64,000 nt of DNA from Metallyticus violacea (Eukaryota > Arthropoda > Insecta > Mantodea > Metallyticidae): positions 29,580,501 through 29,644,500 of the forward strand of contig CM060834.1 of assembly GCA_030762175.1 (NCBI GenBank), read 5' to 3'. The first letter of the stretch is position 1. Every line of letters begins with the position of its first letter. Positions 1 through 11,696 of this stretch are shown here, piece by piece. Made by a program: the position numbers and the translations under genes. The notes beneath the pieces are model-generated. The model saw nothing but the letters and a program-made list of their open reading frames with translations. It was not told where the DNA came from and ran no database searches.

Positions 1-199
1 TTAATATAAAATAAGTTATGTGAAGTCAGTAGTAAAGTAATAGTTTTCTGCTACATTTACTTGCATAGTGAAGTGATTTTGTCTATTGTAACAACTTTGG
101 GAACAACTAAAACAGTTATCATACATTTTCTGGAAGAATTTCTTTATGGTGTTAAATTTAATATAAACATTTTATTTCGCAAACTTGATGAAGGGACGA

Positions 200-605
200 T
201 AAAATTAGACAACAATGAGAAGTTTTAGGTGAGAGATAACCTCGAATTGTATATCTCCAAGGAAACCGTCTGGAAGCTGAACAAAATTTGAGGAAACAGA
301 CTCAGTGCGAGACTAACCTCGATCAGGGTGACCTAGAGATGATTAAAATATTGAGACAGTGGAAGCCTCAAAAGATACCAGCATTGGCACTTAAAAATTA
401 TACAGAAGCTGTAGATCTGCACCTCCCAAACTGACACCTGAACAGGCCCAAGGCAGGGAGGATATTTATCGTCAGCTTATCGCAAATCTCATTGATGATA
501 GGTTTATCAGGAAAATTGTCACGTGTGATGAAAAATGGGTATATTACTGCAACCCTGATACCTCGAAACAGTGGCTCTATCCCCGCGGGCCTCCATTGAA
601 TAACT
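200..605 (+). pseudogene. mariner transposase relic (copy A)
   Basis: This is a decayed piece of a mariner-family DD34D transposase. Translating the plus strand around 500-605 gives a run around IVTCDEKWVYY followed by a QWLYP motif, the region of the first catalytic aspartate in mariner transposases. Upstream, about 200-470, helix-turn-helix-like and linker sequence is scrambled by stops and frameshifts. No terminal repeats were found, and the piece stops at a TAA near 608. It is non-functional. Confidence 0.7.
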
Positions 606-1136
606 TATAATGAATTATAGCTTGTGTTACAGAAATTGTGGATCTGTCTGCAAACGCACTTTTCTGACACATTTTAATCAAATTTGCATTCACTTGCAAC
701 AGCTCTGGTTCGGTAATTTTTCCAATTTATAACTGATATATTTTTAAGTTCTCTACAGTGTGAGGTTAATTTAAGTAGACTATACTTTTTGCTTCTTACA
801 GTGGTAACATTTCAATATGCTACAGTAAAATTTTCCATAGCTAGCAAGGATTCTCAAAGAGTAAAAGTGAAACCTTACAGGTGCAAGCTTTGACTGAAGA
901 TTATCCAGACTGGCGCATTAAGTGGTTTCTATCTATAATGAAATAAATCCGAAATTTTGGAATATCATTATTTGGTTGATGAGGAACTTTAAAATAAATG
1001 GCAGCTCAATTGTCCAACAGTTTTACTATAGACAATAACCGTTGTCTATCAGCAGGAGAAGCTGGTCGTTATTTGGGCTGCCATTGCTTTCCTTTGGCAA
1101 CAAGATGATGCCCCTCCGCATTAAGTCACCAACTTA
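606..1136. other. AT-rich stretch without recognisable gene
   Basis: No coding signal is seen. A short inverted pair, AATGGCAGC near 997 and GCTGCCATT near 1076, could form a stem, but it has no further support. Confidence 0.5.
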
Positions 1137-1195
1137 ATTCATTGCATTTTTTTATTAGTGTTTAACGCCCATTTTTACTACTGAGGCACCACAAA
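1137..1195 (-). repeat. SINE-A 3' tail fragment
   Basis: This short piece matches the 3' end of the tRNA-derived SINE seen complete at 62943-63208: the A-rich tail, then the reverse complement of GGTGCCTCAGTAGTAAAAA and GGGCGTTAAACACTA. Only the 3' end is present, as expected of a truncated retroposed copy. Confidence 0.7.
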
Positions 1196-1580
1196 GGTAA
1201 ATTTACTAAGTGAACAGATAGAACTGAAATTATGAATATCCTGTGCTCTGATTCTATGTAGTTTTTCGTTGAGGAGATCGTTAAAAATAATTTTAATTCA
1301 TATAAACCACCTCTGTGGATTAATCAATGAAGTTTTTGAAGAAATCAACAAGCACTTGCTAAAGGTAGTTCATTTTTTAGCAATTTCTGTAAAAGTGAAT
1401 CTGAATAAATCATAACAATGATTAACCGACTTTTAGGATGCTATATGCATCTAGGTGGCATTATAGAAGAACGTAAAATATAAAGAACGAGGAATTTATT
1501 TAGTATAAAACCCCACTGAACATTCTATTAAGCAACTGAAGATTATGCAGTTATCTTCATAATTAATATTTACTTGGATG

Positions 1581-2050
1581 CCATGATCTGGGGCGGAGGA
1601 TGCTACTTTCGATACTTGAGGCTTGCTATGGCTGGCCTTTGTACCTACGCTCTCAATGGGTGCATCTGCGGGAGGAAGGGATGAAGTGAGGGTAACACCG
1701 GGTTGTGACTACGAGGACGCAGATGGGATGTCTAACTTGTTTCCAAACACAATATCCAGACTCCATGGGAATCCTCCCCCCCCCCCCGAATATTTCAAGC
1801 CCCTCAGAAAGTTCACTTCCCCTGGGATAAGCCCAAGCGCCAGCCCATCTCACTCCAACACTTTCGACCCTGTAACAGAACCAACAGAATGAAATGATGA
1901 GAAACGGGAGATGGAAAATTCTTGGAATGTAAATATCCATCCCAGCATTAGCCTAACTAGTCAGAGTAAACCAGAAAAAACTCAAGGTCGAGAATTGAAC
2001 TCACGATCTCCCGAATGCGAGTTTCAAGTATTGTCTAAGCCTCCTAGTTA
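1581..2050 (-). repeat. SINE-C-like repeat copy 1
   Basis: This stretch shares a recurring text with 3800-4135: a CCCTCAGAA block, a block with GGAAAATTC and AAATxTCCATCCC, and a tRNA-like tail with AATTGAACTCACGATCTCCCG, which reads as a Pol III B-box on the minus strand. A C-tract lies near 1780. Overlapping open frames here are short and low-complexity, so I treat them as chance. Confidence 0.5.
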
Positions 2051-2088
2051 GGTTGCTTTACATAGATACTTTCACCGTTTACGAGAGA

Positions 2089-3322
2089 TATTCAGAAAGT
2101 TTTGCATCCAGCCTATTTATTGTTGGACAATAATGTCTACAAAAATGTAACTAACGCAGCAAGCAACAATGGACCATAAGGTATCAACAGTGCAACTTTA
2201 AATTTACATAGTTACTATCGTACTATCTGTTGAGTTCATTGCTGTGCCAATAACTGGTGAAAAATCATGAATATTTCCAAAGAAAACTTCATTTTCACGC
2301 GCTATAAACCAGGCGAAAGAGCGAAAAAAGCACGGGAACATAATAACTGTTCATGGTGATTAAGTGCGTTCATTTGACACCATTGAAAGTTGAGTTCGAT
2401 CATTTGAAGAAGGTAGAGAGAAATTTAAAGCCAACCCTCGCTCTCTCCGATCTAAGGAAGCTGTGAACAAGAGAACAATTCAAAGAGTGAGGAACTTGGT
2501 GGAGGAAAAGCGACAAATTGCTGTTGAAATGCTAAATATGGAAGTGGCAGCATTGATAGTGTACTCCACGAACTTTTAAAGCTGCAAAAAATCTGTGCAA
2601 GATGGTTCCACGTTCCCTAACCAACGAAGAGAAGAGAAGAAAGAAATGCGCAAGCAAACTGGAACATATTTCCACCAAATTATCCTAAACGTTTGACAGA
2701 CATATGCACTGCTGATGAAAGTTGGTTTTATTATTATACCACCCCAAATAAATCACAGAATGTGGATAAATGGGATTCGGCAAGATTTTTGTTCTCGGAA
2801 GCGAATGTTCAATGTTTCCTTCAGCTATGAAGGGCCATTAGTGGTTGACTAAATGCCCGAAGAAATGACAATCAATGGAGAATACCATGGCAATTATGTT
2901 TTGGATTCTTTATTTAAAGATCTGAGGTAGCAGCTTCCAAAGGCAGGAATTTCAAGGCCCAACAATGCGTCTCCTCACAGAACAACTGCAAATTTGAGGA
3001 AATTGGAAAGCGCAAAATGCAGTTGCTTAACCATCTACCCTACAGTCCTGATCATGCACCGTGCGACTACTGATTGTTTCCGGGAGTAAAATCTTGCATT
3101 GCTGGAAAATCTTTTAAACGAATACAGGGCCTTACTCAAGCTATAAATTCAGCTCTGTTGGCGTCTCCATCCGAGTAACGTAGACTTTCGACAAGTGGTT
3201 GCACCGTCTACAACTGTGTATGGAGAGAGATGAACAGGACTTTGAAAGATTGTGAGGACAAGTTTTCGAATTCAATCCTAAGATTGGACTTCAAATTGAC
3301 ACTTGCAAAACTTTTCGAATGC
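2089..3322 (+). mobile_element. degenerate full-length mariner (copy B)
   Basis: This is a nearly complete mariner-type element of about 1.2 kb. Imperfect terminal inverted repeats are visible: TTCAGAAAGTTTTGCA near 2091 against the reverse complement of TGCAAAACTTTTCGAATG near 3304. Between them, frame-shifted plus-strand translation gives mariner landmarks: a helix-turn-helix region around 2400-2550, TADESWFYYY near 2708 and YSPDHAPCDY near 3040. Many stops and frameshifts mean it is dead. Confidence 0.75.
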
Positions 3323-3799
3323 CCTTCATACTATGAAAGTAAAACATTCTTCATAATAAATTTATAGAACAAAATCGCATTTGAGAACGCTTTTTAGAGA
3401 CAGTATCATAATATCGGTTCTTTTCAAAAATGAACGACACAATCTTAAGGATTGTCAGTAAAACAAGAAAAGAACAACTCACAGCTGAGGTTTTATAAAA
3501 CAATGGACACTCAATTATTATTATTATTATGTAGTAGCGAAACATAGAGAAAAAAACACATAAAGGTCTCAGCAAGATACAATCTTCAGAAATGAGATTT
3601 CTAAGAGCCGTCAAACGATACAGAAACGAAGTTTGGATAAGGAATACAATAATGAGAACTGAAATAGGACAGATAAATAAACAGATAAACAGCGTTAGAG
3701 CTAAGTGAATAAATTGCAATGAAGGAATGCTGCATTTGAGAGCTTCTATAACGGCTGGCATCGGATACAATGGATTGTATTGAAATGATACTTCAGTGT
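3323..3799. other. no gene seen; short ATT microsatellite
   Basis: This is an AT-rich spacer with a short TTA run near 3516. A minus-strand frame here (3351-3770) encodes a hydrophobic string with no family signature and is probably chance. Confidence 0.45.
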
Positions 3800-4135
3800 T
3801 GCCCGGAAGAAAGGAAGGAAGGAATCACCTGGGGTCCAGAATCTACGGACTTAGACGGGTCTGCACCATTTTTTTTTTTTTTTCAGGTATAACATCCTGA
3901 CACTGTTCAAGGTAGTTCGGGTTCCTCAGAAGGGCCACTTCCATAAAAAAAAAAAATCAAACCACCTCGCCTAGCCCTTTCAACCTGTAAAGAACCAATG
4001 AGGGCGGAAAATTCGTGGAAAGTAAATTTCCATCCCTGCACTCGCCTATACAACCTAAGGCTAGAATCGCCGGCCCCAAGGGATTTGAACCCGACCGAAT
4101 CACAACAACACGTGTTTCAGACATTGACTTGGAGC
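3800..4135 (-). repeat. SINE-C-like repeat copy 2
   Basis: This is the second copy of the repeat at 1581-2050. It carries the same blocks in the same order and ends in a tRNA-like segment with GGGATTTGAACCCGACC, the reverse complement of a Pol III B-box/T-loop sequence. A-box-like sequence is less clear. It is likely a tRNA-derived SINE inserted on the minus strand. Confidence 0.5.
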
Positions 4136-5379
4136 TAAAGCTCGGTCATAAGTTTTTTATAGTCATAATTTTTTGTATAATTAATATAAGACATCAATAC
4201 AAATATAATACATTCTGGCCACAACACACATTTTGTAGACCTACACTGCTTTCATATTTTCGTACAGAAAATGGAGCAAAAGGGGAGCAAAAAAGCTTTA
4301 AAATACTAAAACAAAATAATTATTACTAGTTTCAAACATTAAGATTAATAGACAGCTGAAAATGTTGTTTTATGTGTAAATCGTATTGAATTTTATATTA
4401 TTCTAAGACACATGGATTTTTCAAACACTTCGACAGAATTTTTGACATAAGTAGAATACACTACTGTCTGATAACATGTTGAGGTTTGCTTATGGTATTT
4501 CATATGGATATAAATGTTCATATATTTTATCTTTTCAACGTTGTAGGAGGAAGCATGCAAAAGGTTGCTAGTGTACGCCACTGCAACGCAAACGTGTGAT
4601 ATAAGGTTATTAAACATGGGGTTGGTGGCGAGAGGGATATTTTTCAATACTAGATAATCACCGGGGCCATGCAAGCGGGCTTAAAAGATCATAGCATTGC
4701 TGCCAACATCGAGCGGTAATTATGTAGTTATAACAAAAAACTGAATATGCCCACTTTTCCAAAGACCTTGATCAGAGTTAAAATATTTGAAATTCATAGG
4801 AAAAATAAGTAAGGGATTAATTCATTTTTAAAATTCAAAATAGCAGCTAGAAGCGGCTGATTCTATAATAAGAGCATTCTTGCCAAAGTAATAAAAAGAG
4901 CGTTAGTGCTTAAAACTAAATGTCAGTTATACTAGTTCACATTTGAAGCCTATAAAGACGGGATAGTTTGAAAATACTTTTCAAAGCAACTCTAACTTCT
5001 TTTTAGTTTCAAATTCAGTTTTTATTATTTTAATTCCTACTCAATGTTGTTAAAATGTTAACAAAGTCCTTTTTATTTCAATAAAGTGTTTATTGTTAGA
5101 GATTTACAAATGAATATAATTCTAAACTATGATAGAAAATATAAAAGTTCATATTTCTATGACATATACCATGCCCTCATTCCGCTGCGCAATCGGAGTT
5201 TCTATATACTAATGGAAACCGTCTGGCTTTAGGTGGGCGCGCGAACTGACGCAGATAATTAAGCAAGTGCGCATTAGACTTCCTTTTGTGTATTGTAGGA
5301 TATACCGAGAACAGGTTATACTCAGGAACAAGAACATTATTTATCATTTTTAGGTGCCAAAGGAAACATAAAAGTGCTG
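4136..5379. other. AT-rich stretch without recognisable gene
   Basis: I see no coding, RNA or repeat signal that I can name in this 1.2-kb spacer. Confidence 0.45.
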
Positions 5380-5735
5380 TAGGAGAGAATTCCATCTAAA
5401 TTTTCAAGAGGAATGTCTCCATCGGGAGGTGCCGCATAAGATTGTTGAACAAAGTCCAATTCAAGCAATTTTCATTAACAAAAAGCCGAGTCCAAAAAAC
5501 CGGGATTTAACAAAGGAGAAGCTTGATAAAATAGACTGTCGATTAGAAATATATATATATATAACAATAATTAGAAAAACAGAAAACTTCAGCAGTTCGA
5601 AATATAGCGATTACTAATCTGTTTAGTGTTTTATCTTTATCACGATTGTTCCAGCAAGTTGGTGTAGCTGTCGAGAGTGCATACAAAGCCACTCAGCTGT
5701 ACATCTTCATTCGCATAACATTATCGTTGCACCCG
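5380..5735 (+). pseudogene. IS630-type transposase N-terminal relic
   Basis: This is a fragment of the N-terminal DNA-binding half of a Tc1/mariner-IS630-type transposase. Translations give KPSPKNRDLTKEKLDKIDCRLE near 5480, then after an AT-dinucleotide interruption KTSAVRNIA and QQVGVAVESAYKATQL near 5650-5700. That order of helix-turn-helix segments matches the intact-looking segment read on the minus strand near 60185-60394. Frameshifts break it and no catalytic core follows. Confidence 0.6.
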
Positions 5736-5861
5736 AGACCTGAAACGAAATATTCGGGATACAGTTTACTTTATTTGGGAGGATGAATTGCGGTGAGTAT
5801 TTCAGAATATTTTCTAAAGGGAAGGGTATACATTTCGAGCACTTACTATTTGTTGATTTGG

Positions 5862-6146
5862 TTTATTTATGTACGCTATTTAACATTTCATATCATCAGC
5901 GTCCCATTCAATTCAGGGCGTGAAACGGCCGACAAATTTTGCTCTGAGGTCTCTTCTTTCAGGCTTGAGGTTCTTTTTCGTGCCGTAAATGTACGACATG
6001 GAACCCACGGCTTTACTTCTCTTCCGAAAGAAGCCATACTTAGAATTTTTACGCCCGAAAAAATCTATCGATCCTGGCCGGGTGTGAACCCGTGATCTTG
6101 GGTATAGAAAGAAAGTATGGTTACCACTACACCACCAGGACCGACT
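5862..6146 (-). repeat. SINE-B copy
   Basis: This tRNA-derived SINE is read on the minus strand. Near 6120-6145 the reverse complement gives GGTGGTGTAGTGGTAACCA (A-box region), and near 6080 a slightly decayed GGGTTCACACCC (B-box). The body, with CAGCGTCCCATTCAA and the AAACGGCCGACAAATTTTGC block, is shared with 30827-31121, 39265-39535 and 47100-47370. Confidence 0.75.
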
Positions 6147-6149
6147 AGT

Positions 6150-7140
6150 ACCTACTATGATGGTGCGTAAAATATTAATTACTATCTACTAATACAAATA
6201 ACGAAAGAAACAAAAAATCGCTCTATGAGTTACGACCAAGCGACATGATTTTCCTCCGTAAGTGGTGAGACTGTTAAGCAGTAACTTGCCGTTGGCAAAA
6301 TCCATTTTAGACTGCGTAGTGAAATGAGGACCCTGTGTATGATTAAAAACATAAAAAATGTTATAAAACTGCTTACAAACAAGACAAGAACTTGTACGCA
6401 GAACCTTTTACTTTTAAAAGCAGTCCTTACTTAAAAAAGTCCTTCAAATTGAAGCTGCTTAAAACTAAGCGAATTACTCAGCAAGTTGAATTTGTGAAGG
6501 TTATTACAGAGCGCTGGAGTAGAGAATATAGTAAAAACAAGTAGTGCTATTTGTATGTGTATGTATGTAGTTAATAAAAAGCATAACTTGCAGGCTTAAA
6601 AGATTATGTTTATCTAGTATCATTATTAATTTTATTTACATGTTATATAGCTAGCTCAAGTTTCCTATTGCATTTAGCTGTATAACAACTAAAACGTAAT
6701 GTTATTAACATTTAATTATATAGTAGTTAACTTCAGGCATACGATTGCTTGTTTTTCTGTGTTCCGAAACCGTTGCATTCTCTCCGCCTGCATTTATTGT
6801 ACACTTTACACTACAAAGGCTGATAGAGTACAACATCGTTCCGTATCGCTCCAGCATTCCCTGAAATTTATTTTTTCTTCTGTCATTCGGTACTGAAGCC
6901 ACAGAATGACCGCTGTCTGTAAGGACAAGCCTGATTATTCGTCCATGCGCAAGCGCAGACAATTCCCCTGCTTGCTAGGAATACCCAACAATGCTAACAA
7001 TAACAACCCCCCCCCCTCTCGGTCACCAAAATCGACATTCTCCGCGATTAGAAAATCTCGATTCCCAGATATACCTCCACTCCTAATGCTGCGATTTTAC
7101 CGATTTTCCAGAAACTGTTTTTCTTATTTTATTTAAATGG
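6150..7140. other. no gene seen
   Basis: This AT-rich spacer has a short C-tract near 7010. No supported features. Confidence 0.4.
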
Positions 7141-7149
7141 TATATACAG

Positions 7150-7370
7150 AGTTTCGTTGCATTTTATTTCAGTGGCGTTTATGAAGTTTCGTTGAGGAAA
7201 AACAAAAATTGCGGCCGCTAGAGCGATTTTAAATTTTCGCTTTGGGTTCGACCCCCACCCTAATGATCCAATTTTGCTGGTTAACTAACCCGATGAACCA
7301 TTTGCTAATGGTGATATGCCGAGTTTCCTTGAAGGGGGAATAAATGCGGCCGCTAGAGCGTTATAACGCA
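7150..7370. repeat. duplicated tRNA-like repeat with NotI sites
   Basis: A block reading GAGGAAAAACAAAAATTGCGG into GCGGCCGCTAGAGCG (about 7195-7233) recurs as a close variant about 130-140 bp downstream (about 7330-7360). Between them GGGTTCGACCCCCACCC (about 7246-7262) matches a Pol III B-box/T-loop, so this is probably a tRNA-derived SINE or tRNA-like tandem repeat. Confidence 0.5.
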
Positions 7371-7616
7371 AACACACATATACACTGTGTGCGGAAAAAG
7401 AATGTGCAGAAAATAGTAGAGTAGAAATGCAGCACCAAACTAAGCATTTTGAGGTTAGGAACAAACGAATGCAGAAGCGTTTTTACTGCGCTAAATCCGT
7501 CATGTTAGAGTCTTAGATTGTGTATTGTTTGTGGCGTACTAGATGTAAACAAAACGCAATGTTGTAAAGTTTACTAATGTTTGATGTTCATTGCAGCATT
7601 TGTGTTTTGAAGTCTA

Positions 7617-7800
7617 TTGGATGGTACGTTAATACCAAACGATCCTCTTGAAATTAAGCAAAACTTACGGTTCCAACATGGCGGCGTCCCTGCGCATTTT
7701 TCACTTGCAGCTCGAAATCAACTAAACAGAACATTTGGTGACATGAATTGGGCGCGGTGGACCAACGCGGTGGCCTTCAGGGTCATCAATTACATACGTG
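7617..7800 (+). pseudogene. IS630-type transposase core relic
   Basis: The plus-strand translation contains FQHGGVPAHFSLAARNQLNR followed by TFGD and a WARW motif. This matches the second catalytic-aspartate region (FQ-D-GAPAH) of Tc1/mariner-IS630-type transposases. The aspartate itself has become glycine (HGG for HDG) and the frame ends soon after, so the fragment is inactive. Confidence 0.65.
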
Positions 7801-10490
7801 CATGCGATATTTAGTTTCTCATTGTATATCAATACTCATTAGTTGAAACAGTATGCACACAGCGAGTTACGTTTAATTTTGAGTGGCAAATGAAGATGTT
7901 TCATAACGTCAGAATTCAATTATAATCATGCAGAACTCCTGTTATTATGCTGTATCTGTGAACCCCCATGATCCCAACTTCAAAACGCTTAGTTTGTGCT
8001 GTCTGTCTATTCTACAATTTTCTGCATTGCTTTTCCGCACTCAGTATACATATTCTCGTCATATTTGGTGCCCAGTAAGTAGGACCGGTGAGGGTTTGAA
8101 AAACATTTCCAAAATTATTTTCATGAGGACAACTGCAATAACTACATTTCTTGGGAATTCGCTAATAGTTTAAGAAACAGTGCCCTATGGTAAAAGATGA
8201 CCGTATCCACTGTGATAATTTTCAAAGGGACATAGGCACATTTAAACTCAAAACAGCATTTTTTACTATTTCATAAAACAGCAAATTCCCGCAAAGTTAT
8301 TGATATGTCATGTTGATTTTCAGAAAGAGATAGTTTCTTTCTTTACAGATATTTAATTATCTATTTTTGCTGAACACAATTTTTCTAGTAGGCCTATACT
8401 AGTTGTAATTTTAACAGCTGCTATCATGTACAGAAATTTCAGCAACTCTTGTGCGTAAATAAAAACGTTTAAGCCCATTAGAGAAATAGTAAATGTCTAG
8501 TCTAGGACCCAGCTTAACGGGAACATGAATTAAGTAATAAGACAAGGTTTTCGTTTGCTATTCATATTGTTGCTGGATATTTGCTAGTCTTTAGGCTTTG
8601 TTTTTACTGAAAGATCCCTTGATGGTGGTCACAAAAGGAAAGGAAGCGTTGTAAATTACAAAATAAATTGAACCTGCCTTTCCTCGAGAGGAAAAAGCTA
8701 AAGCTAATGCCCTTATAAAATAGAAAGATAAGTCGTGAATGTCAAAGTGTCTTAATTAGTATCGTAACTGTACAACATATCTCATGTGTTTTTACATGAT
8801 GATAATAGTCTACTGACGAATACGAGGAATGCAGGTAGAGAGGTTCAGCAATATCAGAAGACAATTCTGAACGATACTTAGTACAGATTTTGGGTCAGAA
8901 AATCGAATTTTGGTGCATGCAAATGAAACTACACAGCTTGTAGATTATGCACATATATAGCTTTGTGTGTTTGGGGCATTTAAATGGATTTAAATGGGAC
9001 ATTTGCACCCCTTCTTTAAATTTTTGTATCAAACAAAAATTTTTCGTTTTATTTATAATATGTAACTACATAGTTTGCAGATTAAACTCCACACATAAAT
9101 CTTTTGGTTCTATTCTTTTTCTTTCTTTTTATAATTTATTTATATTTTCTTTATCTATCTTGCTTTATTCTTCCATTGCTTATTTATTTCCGGTTCCCCA
9201 TATTCTTCTTTATTCTCCCGTTTTTACATTCCCGTCCCCCCTCCTCCTTCTACAGCCTTTTTGTGTCTCATCCTCCTATCCCCTTTCTTTTTGTTAGCTC
9301 ATTTTAGATATTTGTTTTGCAACCTATAAACAGTGACGCTGTCCATTCTTTGGGTCAGCACTTTGCCTTGTGCAGAATTCGCATGATATTTTCTTGTTGC
9401 AAGTTTAATTAATACGGAAGAGCACCCTCGCCACATAACTGCATTACATATTCAGAACCTTGCGCACGACATTCCCCACCCTCGTGTGCTTTGAGCCACC
9501 CTCATATATTTAATGATGATAACTCATTATTTAAATGCCCTGGAAAGCCGGCTTTTCTTAAATCTATAATGAAGAGGAAAAGGTAGAAGACCTAGGTTTC
9601 TAGGTACGGGTGTGAAGGTAGAAGGTAAATCCTTCCACTGAAATTCAAGCGGCTAGGAAGAACACCCAACGGAAGCCGAGAAGTACAGTCCCCAACAAAT
9701 GTTTAGCCCGTAGAAAAGTTTGATACACAGATGCCCGTGTTTTAAATAAAATGTGTAAATTACACATTTATTATTAATAACTAACTAGAGACTAGCATTA
9801 CAAAAAAATGGGGCTATAAAATATGTTCAATGTTGAAGGTACATGCAGAAGAAATATTAATTCATATAACCAGAACCAGGAAGTTAGGCATTTATTTAGT
9901 TTCAAATAGGCAGGCAAAAAGATACCTAAAATACTGAAAAAGGACAGTCATATAATTAAAATAGGCGTTTATTAAAAGTGCAAACAGAGGAATATTATTC
10001 ATTTTTAAAGAAAATAGGCATTTAAGATATTTAATAATTTATTTGTCACATAAAGTATTTAAGCTTACTTTTCTTGTTTAGAAGCAATAACATAATATTT
10101 TTTCAAGGTATCAACTTTCAGGTTTTCACTAGCAATTGTATGAGGTGTCCCCATGCTACAGTTTTCTCAGGTCACTCAAAAGTTAATTTTTGTTCAATTG
10201 TCTAACATATCAGCTAAAGACTGGAACATTTTTGGCACCTTATCTCGCTGTAACGTTCTCTAAGGAACATACATTTGAGGAATAGCTTTTATTACTAGTG
10301 CTTACCAATTAGTAATTCTTATGTTACAACAACATTAAACTAGAAAGTTTTGTTTAATTTTTTGTACATTTCTCTATGTTTTGTATACTTTTAATTTGCA
10401 TTATTTATTAATTGTTCCCTTTCTTTCTTTCAAGCCTTAACAACCTTGACCTGTGTAATTCTGCGAACCCACTCTACTATTTCTTTGTTA
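7801..10490. other. long gene-free stretch with pyrimidine-rich tract
   Basis: No coding signal was found over 2.7 kb. About 9090-9300 is strongly T/C-rich on the plus strand, which creates long but low-complexity open frames. About 9840-10070 contains loosely recurring AATAGGCATTTA-like words of unknown origin. Confidence 0.45.
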
Positions 10491-10762
10491 TATACGAGGG
10501 CTGTTCAATAAAAGTGATCACAATTCTTTTTGACAACATGTCTTTACTTATCTCATAATTTTGATGGTTTTTCTCAAAGTTGTCTGATTGGATGCAATTC
10601 ACCTGTCTCATTGTTTTTGCTAGTCTTCAAAGACATGCTGGAAATCCTTTGACAGATGCTCCAAAAACGCCTCCGTAGCCTTCATCAGTGCTTCTGATGA
10701 CGGAAAATGCCTCCCACGAAGGTGTTTCTTCAATTTGGAGAAGAGGGAAAGCGCACACGGAG

Positions 10763-11125
10763 CTAAATCTGGCCTATAGGAAGGATGAGGGACACACTTA
10801 TATTGCCTTTTGTGAGATATTCAGTAAAAAGATTTGCGACGTATGGCCGTGCATTATCGTGATGCAGCATCGAGCTTGTTGCACGGAAATGTGACGCTTT
10901 GTGTGTCGTATGACCTTGCAGAGTTTTCAGGATATCTCTGTAGCATTGCACAGTCACAGTTGTGTGCGCAGGTACGGCGTTCTGGTAAACCATTCCTTGA
11001 AAATTGAAAAATGAGAGATCATAACTTTCCCAGGCAAAAGCAACGCTTTTGCTTTTTATGATGGAGATTTCCACACAGAGTGTTACTGTTTGATCTAAAG
11101 ATGGAAATGTAAACCTGCATGCCAA
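10763..11125 (-). pseudogene. mariner transposase fragment
   Basis: This open minus-strand segment lies inside mariner copy C. It includes GMVYQNAVPAHTTVTVQCYR and the second catalytic-aspartate motif HHDNARP. The C-terminal end is shifted out of frame. It is part of a dead transposase, not a host gene. Confidence 0.75.
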
Positions 11126-11690
11126 CGTTCTTTTGTTCTGGAATCAGCCGTCTTGGAGTCCACCGAGCACAAACACATCTCATGTGCAACTTTCAGTTTA
11201 ATACGTCAGTGGCATCCAGTGATATTTTCAATATTTCTGAAAGTGGTTTAATGTTATTCGACCATCCTAACTCACAATAACAGAAGTGGAGTGATTGCCT
11301 TTCCCCTCTCCCCCCTTTTTTTCTCCTTTATATCCCAAATTGGTGCGTTGGGTACACCTTCCTTGCCTTGATTGCCTCCCCTCTTTTAACATTTTAGCTC
11401 ATCTTCGAGTTGCGCTGTAGGAAAGAACAAACTCTCGATAGGCCTTCTATAATATTGAATAGGTCTCAGCTGAAGATTCGTTGAGACAAAAGCAGAATTT
11501 CAGAGCAGTATATTGCTCCTCACTTCCATTTTTCTGTAGGCGGAACTGAACACATGTAAATTGCATGCCTCTCACAAGCGGAAACCGCAGTGACAACATT
11601 GAAACGCATTAAGCTAACAAAATATTGTGAAGTTAAATTTTAGAGCGATAAATTATGGCAATAAAAATTGTACTAATTTTTTATTGAACA

Positions 11691-11696
11691 GCCCTC
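11691..11696. other. Polinton target-site duplication, left
   Basis: GCCCTC immediately precedes the element and is repeated exactly at 26688-26693. Six base pairs is the characteristic Polinton duplication length. Confidence 0.95.

Larger units (their letters stand above)
10493..11696 (-). mobile_element. mariner (copy C), interrupted by the Polinton
   Basis: This is a mariner-type element on the minus strand. It opens with TA plus CGAGGGCTGTTCAATAAAA at 10493. Its other end, TTTATTGAACAGCCCTC, stops at 11696 where the Polinton begins, and continues at 26688-26696 as GCCCTCATA. Minus-strand translation gives LHHDNARPYVA and, further on, a GRHFPS block near 10710-10730, typical of mariner transposase C-terminal halves. 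Stops and frameshifts make it inactive. It supplies the Polinton's target site. Confidence 0.85.

Noticed and set aside
3351..3770. 139-aa hydrophobic minus-strand frame.
   Set aside because: The composition follows AT-rich DNA, there is a TTA microsatellite inside it, and no domain pattern is seen.
7205..7220. NotI-containing GCGGCCGCTAGAGCG as possible vector contamination.
   Set aside because: The flanking sequence is AT-rich genomic DNA on both sides, the word occurs twice as part of a longer repeat, and it does not match the common polylinker order I know.
8947..9307. Membrane-protein-like frames in the pyrimidine-rich tract.
   Set aside because: Hydrophobic Phe/Leu/Ser strings are the expected translation of T/C-rich DNA. 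No family signature is present.
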